Below, one piece after another: positions 24,139 to 32,594 of a stretch of DNA of 34,552 bases. Every line of letters starts with the position of its first letter. Positions within the stretch are counted from its first letter, which is position 1. A model generated the notes under the pieces. The model was given only the letters and a program-made list of their open reading frames with translations, had not been told where the DNA came from and did not search any database. Both the position numbers and the translations under genes were made by a program. The stretch is from Chloroflexota bacterium (GTDB lineage: Bacteria > Chloroflexota > Anaerolineae > Anaerolineales > UBA11858): NCBI GenBank assembly GCA_018648225.1, contig JABGRQ010000116.1:1-34552 (forward strand), written 5' to 3'.

Positions 24139-24606
24139 ATGACACAACGCCACAAACGCATTCGCACCACAGCCGCCATACAGCAACGCGCTCGCGAATT
24201 GCGTCAGGATATGACCCCAGCCGAAGAATTACTCTGGAGCCACTTGCGTCGAAAGCAACTCAACGGTCTGAAATTTCGACGGCAGCACCCACTGGGGTCA
24301 TTCATCGCCGATTTTTATTGTGCAGAATATCGTCTGGTCATTGAAATTGATGGTGACATTCATGCTGGCTTGCATGAATATGACGATTTTCGTACGGAGT
24401 GGCTGGAAGACCGTGATTATCGCTTGATCCGTTTTTTGAATGACGATGTGACAGATCGTATTGATACTGTTTTAACTGCTATACAAGCAGCGTGCAAAAA
24501 ACGTAACAAGCCCTCACCCCCGCCTTTCGCTACGCTCAAGGCTCCCCCTCTCCCGAATCGGGAGAGGGGGTTGGGGGGAGAGGGCACACCAAATAGGAGC
24601 ATAACC
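24139..24606 (+). CDS. DUF559 (Vsr-like) endonuclease domain, open in frame into metF
   Basis: From the ATG at 24139, about 118 residues form a complete DUF559 domain: the start TPAEELLWSHLR, then the core FRRQHPLGSFIADFYC, LVIEIDGDIH and the closing YRLIRFLNDDV. The Asp and Glu-x-Asp residues resemble the metal site of very-short-patch-repair-type nucleases of the restriction-endonuclease fold; DUF559 proteins have no established role. After residue 120 the frame runs through a palindromic repeat (24511-24583, encoding a Pro-rich then Gly-rich tail) and meets no stop codon until the end of metF at 25485. The unit therefore either yields a 448-residue DUF559-MTHFR fusion or simply lacks its own stop. 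Related palindromes lie on both sides. No good ribosome-binding site is visible. Confidence 0.8.
24511..24583. repeat. CCCTCACCC-family palindromic element flanking DUF559, right copy
   Basis: CCCTCACCCC (24511-24520) is partly matched by the G-rich right end at 24572-24583. The inner stem CCCCCTCTCCCGA / TCGGGAGAGGGGG spans 24544-24570. It lies inside the open frame linking the DUF559 domain to metF and ends 24 bases before the metF start. Confidence 0.85.
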
Positions 24607-25485
24607 ATGAAACTAACCCATCTCTGGAAAACCAGCCCCAAACCCACCCTGTCTTTCGAACTCTTCCCCGCGCGGACAGAGAAAGCCGCCGCTAATTTGG
24701 ATAAAGCCATCGACAAACTCGCCGCTCTCGGCCCCGATTTTGTCTCGGTGACGTTTGGCGCGGGCGGCTCCACGCGCGATGGATCATATCAACTGGCGAA
24801 AAAATTGAGAGATGAAAAAGGGCTCAAAGTGTTGACCTATTTCGCCTGCTACGGCCTCGGCCCGGATGAAATCACTGCCGTGCTGGATGATTATCAAGCC
24901 TTGGGTATCGAGAATGTATTGGCCGTGCGCGGCGACGAACCCCGCGAGGGCGATTTCACGCCCCATCCAGAGAGCCTGCCCCACGCCTCGGACTTGGTCG
25001 CTTTCATCAAGCCGCGTTATGATTTCTGTTTGGGTGTAGCGGCCTACCCCGAAGGCCACATTGACGCCAAGAGCCGCGTCAAAGATATGGAATTTCTGAA
25101 GATGAAAGTAGACTTGGGCGCGGAATATATCATCACCAATTATTGCTACGATAACGCCTTTTTCTTCGATTTCGTCGAACGTTGCCGCACCGCAGGAATT
25201 GACGTTCCCATTTTGCCCGGCGTGATGCCCATCTTCAGCGTCAAGATGATGGAAATGCTGGCCGGTCTGTGCGGGGCGACCATCACCGATGAAATCCACA
25301 CCGGCATTGCCGCCCTGCCTGAAGACGACAAATCCGCCCTGCTCGATTTCGGCGTAGACTTCGCCGTAAACCAGTGCCGCGACCTGATCGAAGCGGGTGT
25401 GCCGGGGCTGCATATTTATACGATGGATCGCAGCGCATCCAGCGTGAAGATTGCCGCGCGTTTGCGAGATGAAGGTCTGCTGTAG
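24607..25485 (+). CDS. metF: Methylenetetrahydrofolate reductase
   Basis: A 292-residue FAD-dependent MTHFR, reducing 5,10-methylene-THF to 5-methyl-THF: the last folate step of the methyl branch and the methyl source for methionine. TIM-barrel signatures are SFELFPAR, FVSVTFGAGGSTRDG, IENVLAVRGDEP, and VAAYPEGH. The segment usually written ITQ (the folate-contacting Gln, Gln183 in Escherichia coli) reads ITNYCYDN here, a conservative change to Asn. AGGAG at 24595-24599 supports an independent start at 24607, which gives the normal family length, even though the frame is open upstream into the DUF559 domain. It is separated from folD-fhs by about 9 kb and lies on the other strand. Confidence 0.93.
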   Translation: MKLTHLWKTSPKPTLSFELFPARTEKAAANLDKAIDKLAALGPDFVSVTFGAGGSTRDGSYQLAKKLRDEKGLKVLTYFACYGLGPDEITAVLDDYQALGIENVLAVRGDEPREGDFTPHPESLPHASDLVAFIKPRYDFCLGVAAYPEGHIDAKSRVKDMEFLKMKVDLGAEYIITNYCYDNAFFFDFVERCRTAGIDVPILPGVMPIFSVKMMEMLAGLCGATITDEIHTGIAALPEDDKSALLDFGVDFAVNQCRDLIEAGVPGLHIYTMDRSASSVKIAARLRDEGLL

Positions 25486-25571
25486 TATATTTTACGCGCA
25501 TCTGGATTCATACTCATCTCCCATACCAGGTACATCCTCGGAGAAAAAATTACCCACCCAACCCCGCGCCT

Positions 25572-25589
25572 GCTTTGCGAAAGCAAAGC
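25572..25589 (+). other. GAAA-tetraloop hairpin in the metF to SBP gap
   Basis: GCTTTGC (25572-25578) and GCAAAGC (25583-25589) close a GAAA tetraloop. It lies 87 bases after metF and 60 bases before the next gene, without a T-run. It may be a leader structure. The rest of this 163-base gap shows nothing clear besides the ribosome-binding site at its right end. Confidence 0.4.
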
Positions 25590-25648
25590 TGTACCAGAGA
25601 AAATGACTGCTCGCAAGGGCAACCCATAGCAAATGAAAGGAGAATCAC

Positions 25649-26644
25649 ATGTTGAAGAAAATACCTCCCTTTATCGTGCTCGCAATCGTTGTTTTCGTCG
25701 CCACGCTTGTACTGACGGCTTGCGGCAGAGCGGACGATGAAGTTGGGCATTATACGATTGGTCTGGCAACAAACAATCCGAATGGGCTCAAGAATGTTGA
25801 GGGCTTCCGCGATGAGATGACAGCACTTGGCTATATCGAGGGAGAAAACGTCACGTATTTCTTCGCCGATGAACCGACCAAGGGCGACGATCTGGATGCT
25901 GCTCTCGAAAGCATGGTTGAAGCCGAGGTTGATCTCATCTTCACGGCCGGCACGCCCACAGGAGTCGCGGCCCATCGCATCACTAAAGGGACAAATATCC
26001 CCGTTGTGTTCGGCGTGATCGCCAATCCAATAGATGCTGGTGTCATGGACGACTTAACCATGCCGGGTGGCAATATGACTGGCGTACAACTGAGCCAAAA
26101 TCAGGCCCGGCGACTGGAACTGCTCCTCGAGATCGCGCCAGACATCCAACGGGTCTTTTTCCCCTACAACCCTGATGATGCCGCGCCCATCAGCGCGATG
26201 GCACAAATTTTCGAGCTTGCTCCTGGTCTCGGCATTGAGGTCGTGGAGGGATTCGCGCAGAATGATGACGAAGTAACCACATTACTTAATAATTTGCCCG
26301 AGGATATAGATGCCATCTTTATGCTGCCAGATAGCACAATCAATGCCCGCGTGGATGATTTAGTTGCCATTGCCATCGAACGCAAACTGCCGGTTTCTGG
26401 CCCCAGCATGGTACAGGTTGAAGAAGGCGTATTGATGGCTTATGGTACTATCCATTACGAAGTCGGAACACAGGCTGCATCCATCGCAAACCAGATACTC
26501 AAGGGCGCTGACCCTGGCGAATTGCCTGTGCAAACGGCCGAATATTATCTGGGCATCAACATCCAGACTGCTGAGGCGATTGGCGTTGAAATTCCAGCAT
26601 CGCTGGTGCAGGCTGCCGAAGTTATCATAACCATCGAAAAATAA
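25649..26644 (+). CDS. ABC-type substrate-binding lipoprotein (ABC_sub_bind family)
   Basis: A 331-residue periplasmic-binding-protein-like lipoprotein of the ABC_sub_bind (PF04392, formerly DUF534) type. The signal sequence has a lipobox VLTAC with Cys25. The two-lobed domain shows the family pattern: IGLATNNPNGLKNVEGFRDE near the start, GYIEGENVTYFFAD, DLIFTAGTPTGVAA, and IPVVFGVIANPIDAG. AAAGGAGA precedes the ATG at 25649. No permease or ATPase gene is next to it; instead a histidine kinase gene starts 5 bases after its stop. This suggests the protein presents a ligand to the sensor kinase rather than to a transporter. The ligand is unknown; some relatives bind aromatic amino acids. Confidence 0.88.
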   Translation: MLKKIPPFIVLAIVVFVATLVLTACGRADDEVGHYTIGLATNNPNGLKNVEGFRDEMTALGYIEGENVTYFFADEPTKGDDLDAALESMVEAEVDLIFTAGTPTGVAAHRITKGTNIPVVFGVIANPIDAGVMDDLTMPGGNMTGVQLSQNQARRLELLLEIAPDIQRVFFPYNPDDAAPISAMAQIFELAPGLGIEVVEGFAQNDDEVTTLLNNLPEDIDAIFMLPDSTINARVDDLVAIAIERKLPVSGPSMVQVEEGVLMAYGTIHYEVGTQAASIANQILKGADPGELPVQTAEYYLGINIQTAEAIGVEIPASLVQAAEVIITIEK

Positions 26645-26649
26645 TTACT

Positions 26650-28953
26650 GTGAAAAATAGCCTGCGCGTTCGCTTTTCATTAATATTTATTGGTTTGGCA
26701 ATTAGCCCAATATTGTTGGGGTTGATCTTCATCGCGCCATATGCTTTTTCTCGCATCGAAGAAGAGAGCCGAGTCGTACAGAGCAAATTTGCAGAGCAGG
26801 TCAGCATTGAAGTCAGTAAATACTTTGAAGAACGAAAGAACGAACTATTCTTTTTGGATGAAATCTATGCACTAGGAACACTTGAGCCTGATGAACAGCA
26901 AGAACTCTTGAGTGTCTTTCTATTACACCAGAGAATTTATCAGGAAATAGCTTTGCTGGATGCTGAGGGGCAGGAGCAAATTCGATTATCACGTGACACC
27001 ATTTTTCGCAATGAAGACCTCCGGAGTCGCGCCGCAACTCCGGAATTTCTGTCTCCTTTTGAAAACAAGGATATTTACTTTAGCGCAGTTCGTTTTGATG
27101 AAACGCTTCGGGAACCGTTGATTACAATTTCCATTCCGCTCGAAGACCGGTATACCGGAGAGATCGTCTCGGTATTGGTAGCAGAGATGAGATTCAAGGT
27201 GATCTGGGATTTGCTCTCAGAAATTGACATATCTGGCGAAGGGATTGCATATATTGTTGATCAACTGGGGCAGGTAGTAGCCCATAAAAACCCGGCGGTT
27301 GTTTTGAGCGGAACGATAGTAGAACTTCCCGAAGAAGATACCCGCACAGAGGGTTTGTCTGGAAATGATGTTGTCCTCGCAATGAATTTGCTTCAACTTG
27401 GAGAGCAGAGATTGATTGTAGTCGTTGAACAACCTGCTGATGATGTGCTCAAAGTAGTCACGAATAGCCTTAATCTTGCAATCGCTATCCTATTCATTGT
27501 TTTTATACTTGCGGCAGGCCTTGCTATACTAATCGCCAGGCAAGTTGTTGCCCCAATTAATCTATTAGCAGAATCTGCAAAGGCTATCAGTGCTGGCGAC
27601 TTGTCTCAACGAGTAGAATCCACCAGTCAGGATGAAGTAGGGCAGCTTGCTTCCACCTTCAATCAGATGACGAGCGATTTACAAGCATCCCGCCAAAAGG
27701 TTGAACAACACGCACTAGAGTTAGAATCAAAAAATGAGCAGCTACAGCATGATATCAAAAAGCGGATGCAAGCAGAGCAAGCGTTGAGCGAGAGCGAGGC
27801 GCAATTCCGCACTTTATTTGAAAGTTCATCCATTGGTATTGGCGTAGCGGATCAACAAGGCAATTTGCTTATATTCAACGAGACCATGCGTCGAGATAGT
27901 GGATATAGTATCGAAGATCTCAATGCTATTGGCAATGTCGCCGCGCTGTATTACAAACCTGAAGACCGTGAGATAGCGCTAACCCGCTTTCATGAGCAGG
28001 GTATCCTCACAAATTTCCAAACACAATTCATGCGCAAAGATAGCTTGCCCTACGATGTATTCCTATCCCTCACCCCCATTCACTTCAAGGGTCAACCCTG
28101 TATCCAAGCCACTGTCCAAGATATCACCGCACGGGTACAGGCCGAGGCAGAACTTAAAAAATATCAACAGCACCTGGAAGACATGGTCGAAACACGCACC
28201 GCCGAATTGCTAGCCGCCAACAAAGAGATGGAAGCCTTCAATTATTCCGTGTCCCACGACTTACGCGCGCCGCTGCGGCATATTAATGGCTTTATACATC
28301 TCCTGCTCCAACGCAAAGCGGGTCATCTTGATCCCGTATCCGAACATTACTTGAATAACGTCGCCGATGCATCTAAGCATATGGGCAATTTGATCGACGA
28401 CTTGCTGCAATTTTCACGCACTTCACGAGTTGAAATAGCAACCCAAGCAATTGATCCAATATTGCTGGTTGAAAAAATCAAAAAAGACTTGGACCTGATG
28501 ACAGAGAAACGCGAGATTATTTGGGATATTTCACCTCTCCCAAAAGTATGGGGTGATCCTGGGTTAATCGGCATTGTCTGGACAAATTTGATTTCCAATG
28601 CGGTGAAATTCACTAACCACCGAGAGCGGACACATATCGAGATTGGATGCCAATCCCCAAAAGATTCTCGTCAAACACTTCAAACCAGGCGGGGCCAAGC
28701 GCTGGCAGAAGATTCCAATGAAATTGTATTCTTCATCCGCGACAATGGAATTGGCTTCGAGCCTCAATATGTAGATAAGCTCTTTGCTGTTTTTCAACGT
28801 TTACATCAAACGGAAACTTATGATGGCACTGGTATCGGCCTTGCTATCGTCAAGCGCATCATCCACCGTCATGGGGGAGATGTGTGGGCCGAATCCAAAA
28901 AAGGTGAAGGAGCTACCTTCTATTTCACCTTGAAATCAGCCAACAACGGTTGA
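26650..28953 (+). CDS. Sensor histidine kinase with extracytoplasmic, HAMP and PAS domains
   Basis: A 767-residue membrane kinase. In order: transmembrane helix at about residues 8-32; a large extracytoplasmic region (33-270, Cache-like by layout); second helix at about 274-297; HAMP (300-350); coiled coil; PAS domain (about 380-500); HisKA dimerisation domain with the phospho-accepting His536 in SVSHDLRAPL; and an HATPase domain with NLISNAVKFT, DNGIGFEPQ, and GTGIGLAIVKRIIHRHGG. It starts with GTG right after the substrate-binding lipoprotein (5-base gap), so the two are cotranscribed and probably form a ligand-sensing pair. No response regulator is in the window. The gene is more AT-rich than its right-hand neighbour. 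A short insertion lies between the N and G1 boxes of the ATPase domain. Confidence 0.9.
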   Translation: MKNSLRVRFSLIFIGLAISPILLGLIFIAPYAFSRIEEESRVVQSKFAEQVSIEVSKYFEERKNELFFLDEIYALGTLEPDEQQELLSVFLLHQRIYQEIALLDAEGQEQIRLSRDTIFRNEDLRSRAATPEFLSPFENKDIYFSAVRFDETLREPLITISIPLEDRYTGEIVSVLVAEMRFKVIWDLLSEIDISGEGIAYIVDQLGQVVAHKNPAVVLSGTIVELPEEDTRTEGLSGNDVVLAMNLLQLGEQRLIVVVEQPADDVLKVVTNSLNLAIAILFIVFILAAGLAILIARQVVAPINLLAESAKAISAGDLSQRVESTSQDEVGQLASTFNQMTSDLQASRQKVEQHALELESKNEQLQHDIKKRMQAEQALSESEAQFRTLFESSSIGIGVADQQGNLLIFNETMRRDSGYSIEDLNAIGNVAALYYKPEDREIALTRFHEQGILTNFQTQFMRKDSLPYDVFLSLTPIHFKGQPCIQATVQDITARVQAEAELKKYQQHLEDMVETRTAELLAANKEMEAFNYSVSHDLRAPLRHINGFIHLLLQRKAGHLDPVSEHYLNNVADASKHMGNLIDDLLQFSRTSRVEIATQAIDPILLVEKIKKDLDLMTEKREIIWDISPLPKVWGDPGLIGIVWTNLISNAVKFTNHRERTHIEIGCQSPKDSRQTLQTRRGQALAEDSNEIVFFIRDNGIGFEPQYVDKLFAVFQRLHQTETYDGTGIGLAIVKRIIHRHGGDVWAESKKGEGATFYFTLKSANNG

Positions 28954-29005
28954 TATTTGTCGAACCCAGTAGAGCTGGAAAATAAGAATCTTTCCATAAA
29001 TACTT

Positions 29006-31075
29006 ATGCCGAAACAACCTCATCCCATTACCCTCAACCCCTTCTTCAACCCCAAAGGCGTAGTCATCATTGGAGCCTCCAACGACCCCGCCAAGCTGGG
29101 CTACGGTCTCGCTATCAATCTGGTGCGCAGCAATTACCAGGGAGCGATTCACTTTGTCAACCTTAAGGGCGGAGAACTTTTGGGACGCACAATTTATACC
29201 AACGTACTGGAAATCCCCAATCCAGTGGATTTAGCCGCCGTGCTGATTCCCGCGCCCTACGTGGCCGACGCCCTGCGTCAGTGCGGGCAGCGCGGCATTC
29301 AGGCCGCCATCATCGGCTCCGGGGGATTCCGCGAAGTCGGCTCAGAAGGCGCCGCGCTCGAAGAAGAAATTCTCGCAGTTGCCCGCCAGTACAGCATTCG
29401 GCTGATCGGCCCCAACTGCATCGGCCTGCTCGATACGCATCTGCCCATCGACACCACTTTCCTGCCGCCGCCCGGCCCCACCCCCGGGGATGTGGCCTTT
29501 ATCTCGCATTCCGGGGCGATTTGCGCCGCAGTCATCGATTGGGCGCGCGGCCAGGGTTATGGCCTTTCGCGGCTGGTCAGTTTGGGAAATCAGGCCGATG
29601 TCAGTGAAACCGACATGCTCGCCCCCGTCGCCGCCGATCCCTTCACGCATGTGCTGGCGCTCTACATCGAGGGCGTCAAGGATGGTCGTCGTTTTGTCGA
29701 AGAAGCCCGCAAAGTTGTGCAAGAAAAACCCATTATCGCCCTCAAAGTCGGACGTTTCGAGGCCGGTCAGCGGGCGGTCGCTTCGCACACCGGCGCGCTG
29801 GCCGGGCAAGAAAGCGCCTACAACGCCGCATTCCGGCGGGGGGGTGTGCTGCGCGCCGCAACCAGCGAAGAGATGTTTGATCAGGCGCGCGCCCTGGCCT
29901 GGTGTCCGTTGCCGAAGGGACGCAAGGTGGCTGTTTTAACGAATGCCGGCGGACCGGGAGTCACCGCCGCCGATGCACTCGAAGCCCTGGGTTTGGAACT
30001 GGCCGAATTAAGTGGAGAAACGCGCGCCGCTCTAGGTGGCCTGCTGCCCCCGGCGGCCAGTCTCAGCAACCCGGTGGATATGCTGGCCTCGGCGGGGCCT
30101 GAGCAATTTGCCGCCAGCCTGCGAATCGCGCTGGCCGACCCCGGCGTAGACAGTGTCATGGCAATTTATCCCACCCCGCCAATGTACACCGCCGGAGCCG
30201 TCGCCAAAGCGATGATTCCCATCATCCACGGGGCTGAGAAGCCGGTAGTTGTGGCTGTGATGGGCGAACGTCTCATTCAAGAAGCCGTCGAGCATCTACG
30301 CGCCGCGCGGGTACCCGAATATCGCTTCCCCGAACGCGCCGCGGCGGCGTTAGCGGCTCTCGTCGAGCGCGCCGAATTGCTGAAGTTCGCACAAGATGAG
30401 CCGGTATTCCCCGTCAATACGCCTGACGTCACGACATCCGACGCCGCGACGCTTTTGCGTGCCTACGGCATCCCCAACGCGGCGCTGCATCTGGCGCACG
30501 CGCGCGCGGAGGCCGTTGCCATCGCCGCCGAAATCGGATTCCCCGTGGTGATGAAAATTGCCGCGGAAGGCATTTCGCACAAATCCGACATCGGAGGGGT
30601 GCTGCTCAATTTGGGGGACGCGGCTGCGGTGCAATCGGCCTGGGATGAGATTATGCGCCGAGCGCAGGCCGCCCACCCCGAGGGAGTCATCGAAGGCGTG
30701 CATCTTCAGCAGATGATTCCCCGCGGGCAGGAAGTCATTATCGGCGCGGTACGTGATCCCCAATTTGGCCCGCTGGTGATGTTCGGCTCCGGTGGCACAG
30801 AAGTTGAAGGCTTGAAAGACATCGCCTTTGGCCTGGCCCCGCTGACGCGCAGCGACGCCGAATATATGCTCGAAAAAACCTGGGCCGGGCGAAAATTACG
30901 CGGCTTCCGTAACATCCCCCCCGCCGATCGGGATGCTGTGTTGGATGCGCTTTTCCGGCTGGCGCAACTGGCCTTTGAACACCCCGAAATTGAGGAGATA
31001 GAAATCAACCCCCTGCGGGTGTTGGCGCAAGGGGTTGTGGCCGTCGATGTGCGATATATAACGGTTGAAGGTTGA
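29006..31075 (+). CDS. ADP-forming acetate/acyl-CoA synthetase, alpha-beta fusion
   Basis: A 689-residue NDP-forming acyl-CoA synthetase. It conserves energy by turning an acyl-CoA, ADP and phosphate into the free acid, CoA and ATP. The alpha part (to about 460) has the CoA-binding domain (VVIIGASNDPAKLGYG), succinyl-CoA-ligase-like domains, and the phosphohistidine His261 in VASHTGALAG. The beta part is an ATP-grasp domain with GFPVVMKIAAEGISHKSDIGGV and the C-terminal EIEINPLRV. The order alpha then beta in one chain is common in bacteria. The ATG at 29006 has only a weak ribosome-binding site. It converges on the FabF-like gene across a repeat-rich hairpin. Confidence 0.93.
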   Translation: MPKQPHPITLNPFFNPKGVVIIGASNDPAKLGYGLAINLVRSNYQGAIHFVNLKGGELLGRTIYTNVLEIPNPVDLAAVLIPAPYVADALRQCGQRGIQAAIIGSGGFREVGSEGAALEEEILAVARQYSIRLIGPNCIGLLDTHLPIDTTFLPPPGPTPGDVAFISHSGAICAAVIDWARGQGYGLSRLVSLGNQADVSETDMLAPVAADPFTHVLALYIEGVKDGRRFVEEARKVVQEKPIIALKVGRFEAGQRAVASHTGALAGQESAYNAAFRRGGVLRAATSEEMFDQARALAWCPLPKGRKVAVLTNAGGPGVTAADALEALGLELAELSGETRAALGGLLPPAASLSNPVDMLASAGPEQFAASLRIALADPGVDSVMAIYPTPPMYTAGAVAKAMIPIIHGAEKPVVVAVMGERLIQEAVEHLRAARVPEYRFPERAAAALAALVERAELLKFAQDEPVFPVNTPDVTTSDAATLLRAYGIPNAALHLAHARAEAVAIAAEIGFPVVMKIAAEGISHKSDIGGVLLNLGDAAAVQSAWDEIMRRAQAAHPEGVIEGVHLQQMIPRGQEVIIGAVRDPQFGPLVMFGSGGTEVEGLKDIAFGLAPLTRSDAEYMLEKTWAGRKLRGFRNIPPADRDAVLDALFRLAQLAFEHPEIEEIEINPLRVLAQGVVAVDVRYITVEG

Positions 31076-31116
31076 AGGTTTAACGTTTAATTTTCAACTT
31101 TCAACTTTTAACCGTT
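31060..31116. terminator. Bidirectional hairpin of GTTGAA repeats between two convergent genes
   Basis: AACGGTTGAAGGTTGAAGG (from 31060) faces TTCAACTTTCAACTTTTAA and CCGTT (to 31116) in reverse complement with small offsets. The element overlaps the last codons and the stop of both genes (31075 and 31108). It would act as a terminator in either direction. The short tandem GTTGAAG units make it a repeat as well. Confidence 0.6.
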
Positions 31117-32571
31117 GGCATATTTACCCACCACCAGACAGGCATTTTGCCCGCCCAGCCCAAATGAATTCGACATCGCTATGTTGATCGGGGTCTGACG
31201 GGCCTGGTTCGGCACGCAATCCAGATCACATTCCGGATCGGGGGTTTCATAATTAATCGTCGGGTGCAGGCGGTCTTCCTGTACACTTTTGGTAATCACC
31301 ATCGCCTCGATAGCCCCGGCTGCGCCAAAAGCGTGGCCGATCATGGATTTGGTCGAGTTAATCGCCAGATCGTAGGCATGGTCGCCGAAAACTTGCTTAA
31401 TGGCATGGGTTTCGGTCTTGTCGTTGAGCGGCGTGCTGGATCCGTGGGTGTTGATATAGTCCACCGCTTCGGGTTGGAGATTGGCGTCCATCAGCGCCCA
31501 GCGCATGGCGTTCTGCGCGCCAATGCCTTCGGGTTCAGGCTGCGCCACATGATAAGCGTCGGCTGAGGCGGAGTGCCCCAACACCTCCGCGTAGATCGGC
31601 GCGCCGCGCTCGAGGGCGCTCTCCAAATCTTCCAGCACAAATACTGCGCCGCCCTCGCCAATCACAAAACCGTCGCGCGTGGCATCAAAAGGACGGCTGG
31701 CTTCCTGAGGGGGATCATTACGCGTACTGAGCGCCTTCATCGAAGTAAAACCCGTGAAGAACATATCCCGAATCAGGGATTCAACCCCGCCGGTCAGTAC
31801 CCGATCGGCAAGGCCGCGGCGAATAAGTTCAGCAGCTTCACCGATGGCTTGCGTGCCCGCGGCGCAGGCCGTGACCACGGTGTTCAGCGGCCCGCTGGCC
31901 CCAAAGCGCTGGCTGATGTGGAAGGCAGGCATATTGGGCAGCCCGCCGACCAGATCCATAGGGCGCACGCGGTATTTGCCGCGCTCGGTCGATTTTTCGA
32001 CAACATTTTCGTAAATTTCAAAACCGCCCAGAGCCGTACCCAAGACTACGCCGGTGCGATTGCCCAACGGTTGGTCAACGGGTAAATGGGCATCTTCCAG
32101 GGCCTGATGGGCAGCATCCAGCGCAAGCTGCGAACTGCGCGCCATACGGCGGGCTTCTTTAGCATCAATAAAGCGCGCTGAATCCCAGTCTTTGATTTCA
32201 GCGGCAATTTTGGCAGGCAACGCGCTGGCATCGAATTGCGTAATCCAGTCGATGCCAGAATTGCCAGCCAGTAAATTTTGCCACGATTCGCCCACACTAT
32301 GCCCCAACGCCGTCACTGCCCCCATGCCGGTGATGACCACGCGGCGCAAAGGGCGCGCTTGCTCTTGCACAAAAACTTCCAGGGCGCGCTCAACCGCTTC
32401 GGCAGAAACGCGCCGTGCGCTGCTGATCCGTTCGGCGACAGAGTTCGCTACCTCACCTTGTTGAATGGCTTCCAGCGCTTCCATTAACAATTCCCGCGCC
32501 GTGGCGGGCAAGCGGCTCAAGCGTTCTCCTAAAATCGTCATTTTGGCGAGTGTCAATTTTTGATTGGACAT
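31108..32571 (-). CDS. fabF: Beta-ketoacyl-ACP synthase II-like protein with N-terminal extension
   Basis: A 487-residue FabF-type condensing enzyme that extends acyl-ACP with malonyl-ACP. The thiolase-fold domain starts at RRVVITGMGAVTALG (about residue 76). It carries the nucleophilic Cys in VVTACAAGT, the two catalytic His residues in INTHGSSTPLND and STKSMIGHAFGAAGA, and the Lys before the second. Normal FabF is about 412 residues, so the first 75 residues (helical, charged, including a stretch SAEAVERALEVFVQEQ) are additional and unrecognised. The ATG at 32571 follows AAGGA; the frame is open to 32715, but that part lies within a repeat region. No acpP, fabD or fabG is adjacent. The last two codons lie in the shared hairpin. 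Confidence 0.88.
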   Translation of the reverse strand: MSNQKLTLAKMTILGERLSRLPATARELLMEALEAIQQGEVANSVAERISSARRVSAEAVERALEVFVQEQARPLRRVVITGMGAVTALGHSVGESWQNLLAGNSGIDWITQFDASALPAKIAAEIKDWDSARFIDAKEARRMARSSQLALDAAHQALEDAHLPVDQPLGNRTGVVLGTALGGFEIYENVVEKSTERGKYRVRPMDLVGGLPNMPAFHISQRFGASGPLNTVVTACAAGTQAIGEAAELIRRGLADRVLTGGVESLIRDMFFTGFTSMKALSTRNDPPQEASRPFDATRDGFVIGEGGAVFVLEDLESALERGAPIYAEVLGHSASADAYHVAQPEPEGIGAQNAMRWALMDANLQPEAVDYINTHGSSTPLNDKTETHAIKQVFGDHAYDLAINSTKSMIGHAFGAAGAIEAMVITKSVQEDRLHPTINYETPDPECDLDCVPNQARQTPINIAMSNSFGLGGQNACLVVGKYANG

Positions 32572-32594
32572 CGTTCTTCCTTCAGAGCTCCGTG

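Noticed and set aside
24028-24583. CRISPR array at the repeated palindromes
   Set aside because: Only two degenerate copies with a whole gene between them, no regular spacers and no cas genes.
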